Source: Alcanivorax quisquiliarum (GTDB lineage Bacteria; Pseudomonadota; Gammaproteobacteria; Pseudomonadales; Alcanivoracaceae). From it: 64,000 nt of DNA. Below the pieces are notes generated by a model. That model saw only the letters and a program-made list of their open reading frames with translations. It did no database searches and was not told the origin of the DNA. This document shows, one piece after another, positions 18,737-27,113 of the stretch (its first letter is position 1; each line of letters starts with the position of its first letter). The stretch covers positions 165,686-229,685 of the forward strand of contig NZ_JALKII010000006.1 in the NCBI RefSeq assembly GCF_023051175.1, read 5' to 3'. A program made the position numbers and the translations under genes.

Positions 18737-19390
18737 ATGCTTCTTGACCCCACACCCCAGGCGCCTTCCACCTGGGTCGATCTACTTCGCCACGGTGAGC
18801 CGGAGGGCGGCGTTATCTATCGCGGGCATCGCGATGATCCGCTGACCGAGCGCGGCTGGCGACAGATGCACGATGCAATCGGCGCCGACGAAGAGTGGGA
18901 CGCCGTACTGACGTCTCCGTTGCTGCGTTGCCACGCTTTTGCCGAAGCACTTGCCAGCGAGCGCGGCTGGCCACTGTATCAGGACGCCGATTTGCGCGAG
19001 CTGAATTTCGGTGATTGGGAAGGCTGCACCGCCGAGCAGATCAAAGTGCGCGATGGCAAACGCCTGGCCGAATTCTGGGCAGGCGACGAGGATTATCCCG
19101 CACCCGGCGGCGAAACCCTCGCCAGCTTTCAACAGCGTGTCGCCAGCGCCTGGGCCTATTGGATCGACCGCCTGCAAGGCCAGCGCATCCTGCTGGTTTG
19201 TCACTCGGGGGTAATTCGTATGGTGATGGCCGAGATCCTCGGTATTTCCGCAGCGCGCAGTGTCGCCAACGTGCAGGTGCCGTATGCATCACGCAGCCGT
19301 ATCCGCGTTGATGATACCGATCACGGCCTGTTTTCCTGCCTGGTGGCGCATGGCTTTCGGCCGGGGCAATTGCAGCTCGACGCCGCCTGA
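18737..19390 (+). CDS. Histidine phosphatase family protein (possible alpha-ribazole phosphatase)
   Basis: About 217 residues. It has the phosphoglycerate-mutase fold motifs: LLRHGEP with the nucleophilic His, the second Arg in LTSPLLRC, ELNFGDWEG with the acid, and the second His in LVCHSGVIR. CobC-type enzymes of this family remove the phosphate in cobalamin loop assembly. Its position near the btu genes fits that role, but the genes are 0.7 kb apart and sequence alone cannot separate CobC from other family members. A GTG at 18728 is an alternative start. Confidence 0.85.
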   Translation: MLLDPTPQAPSTWVDLLRHGEPEGGVIYRGHRDDPLTERGWRQMHDAIGADEEWDAVLTSPLLRCHAFAEALASERGWPLYQDADLRELNFGDWEGCTAEQIKVRDGKRLAEFWAGDEDYPAPGGETLASFQQRVASAWAYWIDRLQGQRILLVCHSGVIRMVMAEILGISAARSVANVQVPYASRSRIRVDDTDHGLFSCLVAHGFRPGQLQLDAA

Positions 19391-19395
19391 TGATC

Positions 19396-19419
19396 GCCGG
19401 CGGCCACCCGGCCGCCGGC
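19396..19419 (+). terminator. GC-rich hairpin after the phosphatase gene
   Basis: A perfect 10-bp stem (GCCGGCGGCC / GGCCGCCGGC) with a 4-base loop starts a few bases past the stop codon. There is no T-run, so intrinsic termination is uncertain. Confidence 0.5.
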
Positions 19420-19498
19420 TCGTCTGGTAGACTGGCCAGTTCGTTGCGCTGGCTGTGTCAAACCAATGAGCCCGGATACCACCGCCCAGAATAAAAGC

Positions 19499-20074
19499 AT
19501 GACCCATTTCGATCAGCATCAGGAAGTCTGGCTGTTCGGTTATGGATCACTTATTTTTCGCCCGGACTTTCCTTTTCTGGCGCGCCGGCCGGCCTGCATC
19601 ACTGGCTGGGCCCGGCGTTTCTGGCAAGGCTCGCACGATCATCGCGGCACTCTTGAACGGCCAGGCCGTGTGGTCACGCTGGTGCCCCAGGCGGGCACTC
19701 GCTGCCTGGGCATGGCATTTCTGGTGACGCCGGAAGTTTTTGCGCATCTGGATTTTCGCGAAAAAAACGGCTATCTGCGCTTTCGCACACCTCTGACATT
19801 CGACGACGGCGATACCTGCGAGGGGCTGGTGTATATCGCCACTGAGGATAATGCAGCCTTTCTCGGCCCGGCACCGGAAGCTGCCATCGCGCGTCATATC
19901 GCCAGTGCCGCCGGGCCCTCGGGGCCGAACAGCGAATATCTGCTGCGGCTTGCCGAAGCGTTACGCGAGCTGGGTGCGGAAGACGAGCATGTGTTTGCAA
20001 TCGAACACCATCTGTTGCGGGCCAGCACGGAGGATGTCGATGGACGTGGAAAGGATTCTGTGGCGTCGTCTTGA
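19499..20074 (+). CDS. ChaC-like gamma-glutamylcyclotransferase
   Basis: About 191 residues. The N-terminal VWLFGYGSLIFRPDF motif is the substrate loop of the gamma-glutamylcyclotransferase fold, and the catalytic Glu is expected in HLDFREKNGYLR. ChaC enzymes cleave glutathione to 5-oxoproline and Cys-Gly in the cytoplasm. The ATG at 19499 gives the usual short leader; an ATG at 19466 would add 11 residues. The broken glycolipid-binding-like gene starts inside the final codons in another frame. Confidence 0.85.
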   Translation: MTHFDQHQEVWLFGYGSLIFRPDFPFLARRPACITGWARRFWQGSHDHRGTLERPGRVVTLVPQAGTRCLGMAFLVTPEVFAHLDFREKNGYLRFRTPLTFDDGDTCEGLVYIATEDNAAFLGPAPEAAIARHIASAAGPSGPNSEYLLRLAEALRELGAEDEHVFAIEHHLLRASTEDVDGRGKDSVASS

Positions 20075-20327
20075 TGGCCCCGGCCACGATACTTGCCGCC
20101 TGGTACGGCTGGCGGCTGGAAGGCGCAGCGGTATTTCATCATGAAAGTGGCGCTGCGGCGTGTGCCTCCTATGTCGCCCGAGTGTGACGCGACGTGGCGA
20201 ACCCGAAGGGCCCTGGGTCGGCGCCGATCAGCTGGATTTGCGGGTATGCCGCAAGGCGGCGCGGCTGCACCCGCTTCAGTTTCCCGTCTCGCTATGCCGC
20301 TTCGTTCGCCATGCCTGCATGGCTTAA
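20040..20327 (+). pseudogene. Decayed putative glycolipid-binding (PF06475-like) gene
   Basis: Conserved pieces of one protein appear in successive frames: MDVERILWRRLDGPGHDTCR, then GWRLEGAAVFHHESGAA, then ECDATWRTRRAL, then VGADQLDLRVCRKAARLHP, ending at TAA. Read together they resemble the N-terminal part of PF06475 proteins (about 190 residues), but at least three frameshifts and a missing 3' part break the frame. A good ribosome-binding site (GGAGG) remains before the first piece. The rest of the gap to aceA holds only the terminator. Confidence 0.6.
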
Positions 20328-20361
20328 CTGGCAATTCTCTTCAGGGCAGCCATGCATAAAA

Positions 20362-20389
20362 AAAGAGGCGGGATTGCTCCCGCCTCTTT
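20362..20389 (-). terminator. Bidirectional intrinsic terminator downstream of aceA
   Basis: A 12-bp perfect stem (AAAGAGGCGGGA / TCCCGCCTCTTT) with loop TTGC. On the minus strand a T-run follows the stem, so it terminates aceA; it can also stop plus-strand readthrough. Confidence 0.92.
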
Positions 20390-20412
20390 CATTACACCAG
20401 TGCTGTGTTCGC

Positions 20413-22014
20413 TCAGATATTCTCGAACTGGCCCATGGTGTTGTCTTTACCACCGGCTTTCAGCGCGGCATCACCAGCGAAGTACTCTTTGTGATCGTCG
20501 CCGATGTTGGAGCCGGCCATGTCCTGGTGCTTCACGGTCGCGATACCCTCGCGGATTTCGCGGCGCTGAACACCAGCAACGTATGCCAGCATACCCTCGT
20601 CGCCGAAGTAGCCTTTCGCCAGGTTGTCGGTAGACAGCGCAGCGGTGTGGTAGGTCGGCAGCGTGATCAGGTGGTGGAAGATACCTGCCTGAGCAGAGGC
20701 TTCACGCTGGAAGTTTGCGGTCCACTCGTCAGCCACTTTGGCCAGTTCGCTGTCGTCGTAATCCGCGCTCATCAGGCGGTCACGATCGTACGCCGAAACG
20801 TCCTTGCCTTCCTGCTGCCATGCGTCGAATACCTGCTGGCGGAAGTTCAGCGTCCAGTTGAAGGACGGGCTGTTGTTGTACACCAGCTTGGCGTTCGGCA
20901 CTACTTCACGGATGCGATCAACCATGCCTTTGATCTGGCCAATGTGCGGCTTCTCGGTTTCGATCCACAGCAGGTCAGCACCGTTTTGCAGGCTGGTGAT
21001 GCAGTCCAGCACAACACGGTCAACGCCAGTATTTTCCTTGAAGCAGAACAGGCCGGATGCCAGACGCTTCACTTTCTTCAGCTTGCCATCTGCCTTGATG
21101 ACCACGTCACCGTTGGCGATCTGGTCGGCGCTGTCGATGTACTCGCCATCCAGGAAGCTGTTGTACTTGTCGCCAATATCGCCCGGCTCATTGGTCACGG
21201 CGATTTGCTTGGTCAGGCCAGCACCCAGGGAGTCGGTACGGGCAACGATGACGCCGTCGTCCACGCCCAGCTCCAGGAACGCGTAGCGAACAGCGTTGAT
21301 CTTGGCAATGAAGTCGTCGTGCGGAACGGTCACTTTACCGTCCTGGTGGCCACACTGCTTCTCGTCGGCAACCTGGTTCTCGATCTGGATACAGCACGCA
21401 CCCGCTTCGATCATTTTCTTGGCCAGCAGGTAGGTGGCTTCCACGTTACCGAAACCGGCGTCGATGTCGGCAATGATCGGCACCACGTGGGTTTCGAAGT
21501 TGTCGATCTTGTTGATGATCTCGGCTTCTGCCTTGCTGTCGCCCTTGGCGCGCGCTTCGTCGAGGTCGCGGAACAGGTGGTTCAGCTCCCACGCATCAGC
21601 CTGCTTGAGGAAGGTGTACAGCTCGCGAATCAGGTCGGCAACGACTGTTTTCTCGTGCATGGACTGATCCGGCAGCGGGCCGAACTCGGAACGCAGAGCG
21701 GCGACCATCCAGCCGGACAGGTACAGGTAGCGGCGCTTGGTACTGCCGAAGTGCTTCTTGATGGAGATCATCTTCTGCTGGCCGATGAAACCGTGCCAGC
21801 AACCCAGCGACTGCGTGTACTGGGAAGTATCTTTGTCGTACGCCGCCATGTCTTCGCGCATGATCTTCGCGTTGTACTTGGCGATGTCCAGGTGCGTCGT
21901 GAAACGATTCTGGAGACGCATACGCGCTGCGGATTCCGGGTTGATGGCATTCCAGGTCGAAAAACCTTTCACCGCGGAAGCAACGGCATCGATCTCCTTG
22001 GAGTATTGAGACAT
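20413..22014 (-). CDS. aceA: Isocitrate lyase
   Basis: 533 residues, the longer Pseudomonas-type isocitrate lyase. The active-site motif reads KQCGH (with the catalytic Cys) in ENQVADEKQCGHQDGK, and the metal/substrate segments ADIDAGFGN and SPSFNW are present. It splits isocitrate to succinate and glyoxylate in the glyoxylate shunt, which is essential for growth on acetyl-CoA from alkanes and fatty acids. Single-gene unit with its own terminator. The 295-base gap to the divergent P450 gene should hold promoters for both; its A+T-rich part is around 22150-22200. Confidence 0.96.
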   Translation of the reverse strand: MSQYSKEIDAVASAVKGFSTWNAINPESAARMRLQNRFTTHLDIAKYNAKIMREDMAAYDKDTSQYTQSLGCWHGFIGQQKMISIKKHFGSTKRRYLYLSGWMVAALRSEFGPLPDQSMHEKTVVADLIRELYTFLKQADAWELNHLFRDLDEARAKGDSKAEAEIINKIDNFETHVVPIIADIDAGFGNVEATYLLAKKMIEAGACCIQIENQVADEKQCGHQDGKVTVPHDDFIAKINAVRYAFLELGVDDGVIVARTDSLGAGLTKQIAVTNEPGDIGDKYNSFLDGEYIDSADQIANGDVVIKADGKLKKVKRLASGLFCFKENTGVDRVVLDCITSLQNGADLLWIETEKPHIGQIKGMVDRIREVVPNAKLVYNNSPSFNWTLNFRQQVFDAWQQEGKDVSAYDRDRLMSADYDDSELAKVADEWTANFQREASAQAGIFHHLITLPTYHTAALSTDNLAKGYFGDEGMLAYVAGVQRREIREGIATVKHQDMAGSNIGDDHKEYFAGDAALKAGGKDNTMGQFENI

Positions 22015-22309
22015 GGGGTCGGGTCCTTTACGTTGACACGTTCATGGGCGGATAACGGCGGCCCTGAGATGACGCCGACGAGGCCACTGGCGGCGCGATA
22101 TCCCACGCTGGCCAGTGGCAGTGCTGCGCATTCTACGGCCCGCGCGCACATAAAAGAAATTAATATACTTTATGTTCGCTATTCAGCGCATGAATAATGG
22201 TACCCTGAGCGCCAGAATCCGCCCCTTACATCCATTTTCAGATCATCGCACTAGCCTATCCCGACCGCGAAAGGATACATTGCGTATATCCCCTTACTGC
22301 GGAGGCTCC

Positions 22310-23680
22310 ATGACCACATCCATGCACCGGGCGCAGGCCCAGGCAGCCCGGCTGGCCCGGTGGCCCCAACGTCGACTGGCTCATATCCCTGGCGATTACG
22401 GCGCCCCTGTGATCGGCCACACACTGGCCTTCTTGCGAGATTTCGGCGGCCTGATGACACGCCGCGCTGCGCAATACGGGCCTGTTTTTCGCAGCAATAT
22501 CCTGTTTCAGCGTACTGTTACCTTGCTAGGGCCGGAGGCCAACGAGTTCCTGCTGCGCGACACCGAACATATGCTTTCCAGCCGTGCCGCCTGGAGCCCA
22601 GTGCTGGATCGGCTGTTCACCGATGGCCTGATGCTGCGAGATTTTGCCGATCACAAGTTCCATCGGCGCATCATGCAGCAGGCGTTCAAGAAGCCAGCGC
22701 TGGCCGGTTATATGGAGCGCATGAACCCGCATATCGCTCAGGCGCTGCCCAACTGGCCCACGGGGCGCTCGTTCCGTTTCCTGGATCAGGTCAAGGCGTT
22801 GCTGCTGGATGTGGGCGCCGAGATATTTCTGGGCCTGGAGATGGGGCCGGAGACAGCGCGGGTCAATCAGGCATTCGTCGATGAGGTAGATGCCTCGCTG
22901 GCGCTGCTGCGCTTGCCCATCCCCGGCACCAAATGGCACCGGGGCCTGCGGGCGCGCCGTTATCTTGAGCGCTTCATTACCGAGCTGATCGCCACCCGGC
23001 GCAAGGGCGGCACGGATTTTTTCTCCGAGCTGTGCCGCGCTGCGGCCGAGGATGCCGATGCGCAACTGACCGACACAGATGTGATGAATCACATCATTTT
23101 CCTGCTGTTCGCCGCGCACGACACCACCACCAGCACCCTGTGCTCGATCATTTATGCACTGGCCCAGCACCCCCAATGGCAAGCACGCCTGCGGGCCGAA
23201 TTCCAGAGCCTGGGCACGGACACCATTACCCACGCGGATCTGGAGCGCCTGCCACAAGCCTCCTGGGTATTTCGCGAGGCGCTGCGCATGCACCCGCCGC
23301 TGCCCACCATCCCCCGGCGCACCGTGGCCGAAACCTCGTGGCAGGGCTACCGGCTGCCGGCCAACACGCATGTGCATATAGTGCCGCTGCACACGCACTA
23401 TATGCCGGAATACTGGAGCGAGCCGCACCGCTTTGACCCGGAGCGGTTCAGCCCCGAGCGCGCCGAGGACAAACAGCACCCATTCCTGTGGGTGCCGTTC
23501 GGCGGCGGTCACCACAAGTGCATCGGCCTGCACTTTGCGGCACTGCAAAGCACCACCTTCCTGTTCCACTTCCTGCGCCGCTTCGAGGTGAGCGTGCCGG
23601 CTGGCTACCGGATGCCGGCCCTGCAAGTGCCGCTTGCCATGCCGGGTGACGGGCTGCCGGTCACGCTCCGCGCTCTGTAA
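22310..23680 (+). CDS. Cytochrome P450
   Basis: 456 residues. It has the I-helix oxygen-activation motif FAAHDTTTS (~272-280), the K-helix ExxR in FREALRMHPP, and the haem loop FGGGHHKCIGLHFA with the thiolate Cys. There is no membrane anchor or fused reductase, so it should be a soluble enzyme needing separate electron-transfer partners, which are not nearby. The sequence looks closer to the CYP51/CYP26-like clan than to the alkane hydroxylase CYP153, but the substrate is unknown. The ATG at 22310 follows GGAGG. Divergent from aceA. Confidence 0.93.
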   Translation: MTTSMHRAQAQAARLARWPQRRLAHIPGDYGAPVIGHTLAFLRDFGGLMTRRAAQYGPVFRSNILFQRTVTLLGPEANEFLLRDTEHMLSSRAAWSPVLDRLFTDGLMLRDFADHKFHRRIMQQAFKKPALAGYMERMNPHIAQALPNWPTGRSFRFLDQVKALLLDVGAEIFLGLEMGPETARVNQAFVDEVDASLALLRLPIPGTKWHRGLRARRYLERFITELIATRRKGGTDFFSELCRAAAEDADAQLTDTDVMNHIIFLLFAAHDTTTSTLCSIIYALAQHPQWQARLRAEFQSLGTDTITHADLERLPQASWVFREALRMHPPLPTIPRRTVAETSWQGYRLPANTHVHIVPLHTHYMPEYWSEPHRFDPERFSPERAEDKQHPFLWVPFGGGHHKCIGLHFAALQSTTFLFHFLRRFEVSVPAGYRMPALQVPLAMPGDGLPVTLRAL

Positions 23681-23806
23681 GGCGTTTTACGTTCTTTTTA
23701 CCTGCCCGGGCAGGCCGTCCCGCGCAAGGCTGGGGCGGCCGTCATCGGCCCTGCTATACTGCCGGCATTATTTCCGTTCAACCCGTGCAACAGGGCCTCG
23801 TTTCCG

Positions 23807-24448
23807 ATGAAGTATGCAATCCTGCCGGTGACGCAGTTCCAGCAGAACTGTTCTTTCCTGATCTGTGAAGACACAGGCAAGCTGGCGATCTGTGATCCGG
23901 GCGGCGATATTGCCCGTATCGAAAGCGCACTCGCCGAGCTGGGCGGCGAGCCGGAGAAAATTCTTGTTACCCACGGGCATATCGACCATGCCGGTGCCGT
24001 GGCCGAGCTGGCCGAGAAGCTGGCTATCCCCATCGAAGGCCCGCACGAGGACGACAGTTTCTGGCTCGATATGCTACCGCAGCAATCGCAGATGTTCGGC
24101 TTTCCGCCGGCGCGCAGCTTTGCGCCGGATCGCTGGCTGGCCCATGGCGATACCGTGACGGTGGGCAATACGACGCTGCAAGTGTTGCACTGCCCCGGCC
24201 ACACACCCGGCCATGTGGTGTTCTATCAGCCCGAGGCACAACTTGCCGTGGTGGGTGATGTGCTGTTTGCCGGCTCCATCGGCCGTACGGATTTTCCTCG
24301 GGGTGACCATGCTGCACTGGTCAGCTCGATCCGCGAGCGCCTGTTCCCGCTGGGCGACGGCATCGCGTTCATTCCCGGCCATGGCCCGATGTCGGACTTT
24401 GGCACGGAGCGCCGCACCAACCCCTTCGTGAGCGATCACCGTGGCTGA
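23807..24448 (+). CDS. Glyoxalase II-like metallo-beta-lactamase-fold hydrolase (YcbL-type)
   Basis: 213 residues. Metal-binding motifs are THGHIDHAG (HxHxDH), CPGHTPGH, GDVLFAGSIGRTDF and FIPGHGP. The compact form without the glyoxalase II C-terminal domain matches YcbL/GloC-type enzymes, which hydrolyse S-lactoylglutathione or other thioesters. Its stop overlaps the next gene's start region by eight bases, suggesting co-translation. Confidence 0.9.
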   Translation: MKYAILPVTQFQQNCSFLICEDTGKLAICDPGGDIARIESALAELGGEPEKILVTHGHIDHAGAVAELAEKLAIPIEGPHEDDSFWLDMLPQQSQMFGFPPARSFAPDRWLAHGDTVTVGNTTLQVLHCPGHTPGHVVFYQPEAQLAVVGDVLFAGSIGRTDFPRGDHAALVSSIRERLFPLGDGIAFIPGHGPMSDFGTERRTNPFVSDHRG

Positions 24449-25010
24449 CGCACTGTACACGTTCTTCAACGACTATATTCCGCAGCACAACTTTTTGCGG
24501 CTGCTGATGACCATTATCAGCATTGCCGTGATTCTGATGGCCGCCAGTGTGATGCGCCGCCTCGCGCGCCGCTTTGGCCGCCGGCAGAATTACGGGCCGG
24601 GGCGGATTTTTCAGGTAGTGGTGGTGATCAACATTATTGCCACCCTGTTCGGCCTGCTGGTACTCGGCGCTATCTGGGGCTTTACCGGGCAAGGTTTTCT
24701 GGTGGTGGCTTCATCACTGTTCGCTGTGGTGGGCATCGCGCTGTTTGCGGTGTGGTCGATCCTCAGCAACGTTACCGCCGCTTTCATTCTGTTCTTCAGC
24801 GCGCCGTTTCGTGTCGGTGATCGCATTCGCGTGCTCGATGGCGATAACACCGTGACAGGCCGCGTGCGTCACATCGGGCTCATTCATCTCACGCTGGAGG
24901 ATGGCGATGATCATCAGTACACGCTGCCCAACAACGTGCTACTACAGCGCACCGTTATCCGGCTTGCCCCCACCAAGGAGCTTCCATGCGACAGAAAACA
25001 CGTTCGCTGA
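24441..25010 (+). CDS. Short MscS-like membrane protein
   Basis: 189 residues from a GTG start that overlaps the previous gene. About three hydrophobic helices (~18-36, ~55-77, ~80-105) are followed by the MscS beta domain (~110-165: ILFFSAPFRVGDRIRVLDG and NNVLLQRTVIR). The C-terminal cytoplasmic cage of MscS is missing, so this is a reduced version. It may act as a small mechanosensitive or osmotic channel component. The end overlaps the Kunitz lipoprotein gene by 25 bases. Confidence 0.82.
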   Translation: MADALYTFFNDYIPQHNFLRLLMTIISIAVILMAASVMRRLARRFGRRQNYGPGRIFQVVVVINIIATLFGLLVLGAIWGFTGQGFLVVASSLFAVVGIALFAVWSILSNVTAAFILFFSAPFRVGDRIRVLDGDNTVTGRVRHIGLIHLTLEDGDDHQYTLPNNVLLQRTVIRLAPTKELPCDRKHVR

Positions 25011-25318
25011 TCCCCCTCACGCTGCTTACGCTGCTGTGCCTCGGCCTTGCAGCTTGCACCAGCAATGGCGCAGCCCCGCAAGACAGCGCCGGCGGCCAGG
25101 CGCCAGCCTGCCTGATGCAGCCGGATGCCGGCATGTGCCGCGCCGCCTTTACCCGCTACTATTTCGATGAAGCCAGCGGCAGCTGCCGCAGCTTTATCTG
25201 GGGTGGCTGCGGCGGCAGTGTGCCGTTCGAAACCATGCAGGACTGCCAGCAAGCCTGCAATGCGCCGGCGTCGGATGCCGCGCCGGTGGCCCCCTTCCAG
25301 CAAAGCCTTTCGTTCTGA
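24986..25318 (+). CDS. Kunitz/BPTI-domain lipoprotein
   Basis: 110 residues. A signal peptide ends in LAAC (Cys24), giving a predicted lipoprotein. Residues 42-91 contain six Cys with Kunitz spacing (42, 51, 67, 75, 87, 91), matching the BPTI pairs 5-55, 14-38 and 30-51, plus the hallmarks RYYFDEASGSC and FIWGGCGG. The residue at the reactive-site P1 position is Arg52, which would suit trypsin-like proteases. The loop between Cys75 and Cys87 is one residue shorter than in BPTI. Kunitz domains are rare in bacteria. Inhibition is inferred, not shown. Confidence 0.88.
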   Translation: MRQKTRSLIPLTLLTLLCLGLAACTSNGAAPQDSAGGQAPACLMQPDAGMCRAAFTRYYFDEASGSCRSFIWGGCGGSVPFETMQDCQQACNAPASDAAPVAPFQQSLSF

Positions 25319-25347
25319 ATCCAACGGTGACCCAGGGAGCAAGGCCC

Positions 25348-25701
25348 ATGCAGCAAGCAAACGATAGTGCCCTCAAAGACCAGAACAATATGGTCAAGAT
25401 CGTCTATGTGCTTTATCTGGTATCGCTGGTGGTCGGCATCACCTCGATCGTCGGCGTCATTCTCGCCCACGTCTATCATGGTAACGCCGCCACCCTGCAA
25501 CGTAGCCATTTTCAGTACCAGTACCGCACATTCTGGATCGGCCTGGTTTATGCGCTCATCTGCTTGCTGCTGGCGTTCATCGGCATCGGCTTTTTGCTGA
25601 TGCTGGCGCTGGCCGTCTGGATGATCGTGCGCTGTGCCAAAGGGCTGATGGCGATCAGTAATGGCCAGCCCGTCGCCAACCCCACTACCTGGCTCTGGTA
25701 G
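25348..25701 (+). CDS. DUF4870-like small membrane protein
   Basis: 117 residues with three hydrophobic segments (~20-45, ~65-85, ~85-105) and a C-terminal GLMAISNGQPVANP motif. The layout matches small DUF4870/TIC20-type membrane proteins of unknown function. The ATG at 25348 follows AAGG; a GTG at 25327 is a weaker alternative. It is 29 bases after the Kunitz gene and probably in the same operon. Confidence 0.78.
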   Translation: MQQANDSALKDQNNMVKIVYVLYLVSLVVGITSIVGVILAHVYHGNAATLQRSHFQYQYRTFWIGLVYALICLLLAFIGIGFLLMLALAVWMIVRCAKGLMAISNGQPVANPTTWLW

Positions 25702-25725
25702 GATGCGCAGCCCTGCCGGCCAGGG

Positions 25726-25743
25726 CTGCCACAAATCTGTCAC
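25726..25743 (+). promoter_or_regulatory. Pho-box-like direct repeat
   Basis: CTGCCAC and CTGTCAC are 7-base direct repeats separated by AAAT, the 11-base period of the PhoB box (CTGTCAT-N4-CTGTCAT). The site is about 44 bases before the start of the DUF2057-like lipoprotein gene. It also touches a small hairpin (25709-25727) after the preceding gene. Phosphate regulation is inferred only. Confidence 0.5.
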
Positions 25744-25786
25744 ATCCGGGCGTCATCATGAGGCCCGGTTGCCTTGGAGTCCCCGC

Positions 25787-26479
25787 ATGAAAATCCTCGT
25801 TCGCCTCGCCTTCATCACTTCTCTCGGCTGGCTGCTCGCTGCATGCCAGAGCGATTCTGTATTGCGCCTTTACGAAGGCCCCGAGCTTCCTGACTCGGCA
25901 CTGCTGACGGTACGCGCCCCGGAGCAACTTGAACTCCTTGCCATCAACGGCCAGCACTTGAGCCAAGGCAGCACCTTGTTTTCCTCCGGCCAGGAACTCA
26001 AACTCACACCGGGCGAATACCGGATCGAGGCGTATTACAAGGAGCTGTGGACCACGAACGTGGACTCCCATTACACCTACCGCTCCGACCCGGTGACCTT
26101 CACCGTGGATGGCGAGGCTGGCGAGATTTATCTGCTGGCCTATGAAACACCTGCCAACGCAGCGGAAGCGGAGCGTCTTGCTGAAGATTTTTCCGGCTGG
26201 TCGGAAAACATCGCTACCGGCGAGCGCCGCGCTACCACGGGCAGCAATCTGCAACGCCCGACCCTGCTGGGCACTCTGACCAGCGGCTCGGCAACGCCCT
26301 CACCGGCACCAGCGACCGCCATCGCGCCCGCTGGCAGCAGCACGCCGCCCCGTGCGCCCGTTGCCGTGAGCGACAATGAAAGCGGTGCTGAAAGCGGCTA
26401 TCTGGATATGCTGAAAGCCTACTGGTCGCAGGCGAATAGCGACGAACGGCGCGCATTTTTGCGCTGGATCGCGGAGTAA
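25787..26479 (+). CDS. DUF2057 (YccT-like) lipoprotein
   Basis: 230 residues. The signal peptide ends at LLAAC with Cys20. The body resembles DUF2057: LLAINGQHL, LTPGEYRIEAYYKELW and the C-terminal LDMLKAYWSQANSDERRAFLRWI, which matches the family's terminal helix. A Pro/Ala/Ser-rich linker (~175-200) separates the two parts. Function unknown. A Pho-box-like site lies directly upstream. About 170 gene-free bases follow before yjbQ. Confidence 0.8.
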   Translation: MKILVRLAFITSLGWLLAACQSDSVLRLYEGPELPDSALLTVRAPEQLELLAINGQHLSQGSTLFSSGQELKLTPGEYRIEAYYKELWTTNVDSHYTYRSDPVTFTVDGEAGEIYLLAYETPANAAEAERLAEDFSGWSENIATGERRATTGSNLQRPTLLGTLTSGSATPSPAPATAIAPAGSSTPPRAPVAVSDNESGAESGYLDMLKAYWSQANSDERRAFLRWIAE

Positions 26480-26651
26480 CAGGCGATGCCCGGTAGCCAT
26501 GCGCTCGAACAGAACCCGGAGCAGGCGCCGCCAGCGCCAAGCAGGGTGGCTGGCGAGTGATCGTTCCCGCGCCGCGGGCGCTGTAAATGGCCGGCTGTGC
26601 GGGCCGTCTCGGCACAAAACGGTGACCGGAGCACGACGCTCTCGGCCAGTT

Positions 26652-27098
26652 TCACCCACCACCGGCCGCGGGCGGCATCTCGCCCTGCAAGGTCAGCACC
26701 AGCTCGCGCGGGCCGCCGTGATCGCGATGCTCGCACAGATAAAGGCCCTGCCAGGTGCCCAGCGCCAACCGGCCATCCGTGACGGGCACCGTTACCGAAG
26801 CACCGATCAGCACGCTCTTGATATGGGCCGGCATATCATCCGGCCCTTCGTCGGTGTGCACATAATGTGGCACGCCCTGCGGCACCATTATGTTGAAGTG
26901 CCGCTCAAGATCACCGCGCACATCCGGGTCGGCGTTTTCGTTGATCGCCAGCGACGCCGACGTGTGTCGGATGAACACATGCAACAACCCGATACGGCAC
27001 CCGGCCAGCGCTGGCAATGCCGCCAGCACCTCGCCAGTGATCAGATGGAACCCACGGGAACGTGGCGTAAGCCGTATCGTTCGCTGCACCCAGGCCAT
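26652..27098 (-). CDS. yjbQ: YjbQ/UPF0047 family protein
   Basis: 148 residues with the UPF0047 motifs GLLHVFIRHTSASLAINENAD, H in LERHFNIMVP and GTWQGLYLCEHRD near the end. The family has a weak thiamine-phosphate-synthase-like activity reported in E. coli but no agreed role. GGAG lies eight bases before the ATG. It follows the hydroxyacid dehydrogenase gene by 15 bases on the same strand and is probably in its operon. Confidence 0.9.
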   Translation of the reverse strand: MAWVQRTIRLTPRSRGFHLITGEVLAALPALAGCRIGLLHVFIRHTSASLAINENADPDVRGDLERHFNIMVPQGVPHYVHTDEGPDDMPAHIKSVLIGASVTVPVTDGRLALGTWQGLYLCEHRDHGGPRELVLTLQGEMPPAAGGG

Positions 27099-27113
27099 GT
27101 GCGCGCTCCTGCC

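Noticed and set aside
20194-22197. A 667-codon plus-strand frame opposite aceA
   Set aside because: It shadows the isocitrate lyase gene; the minus-strand frame has clear family motifs and a terminator.
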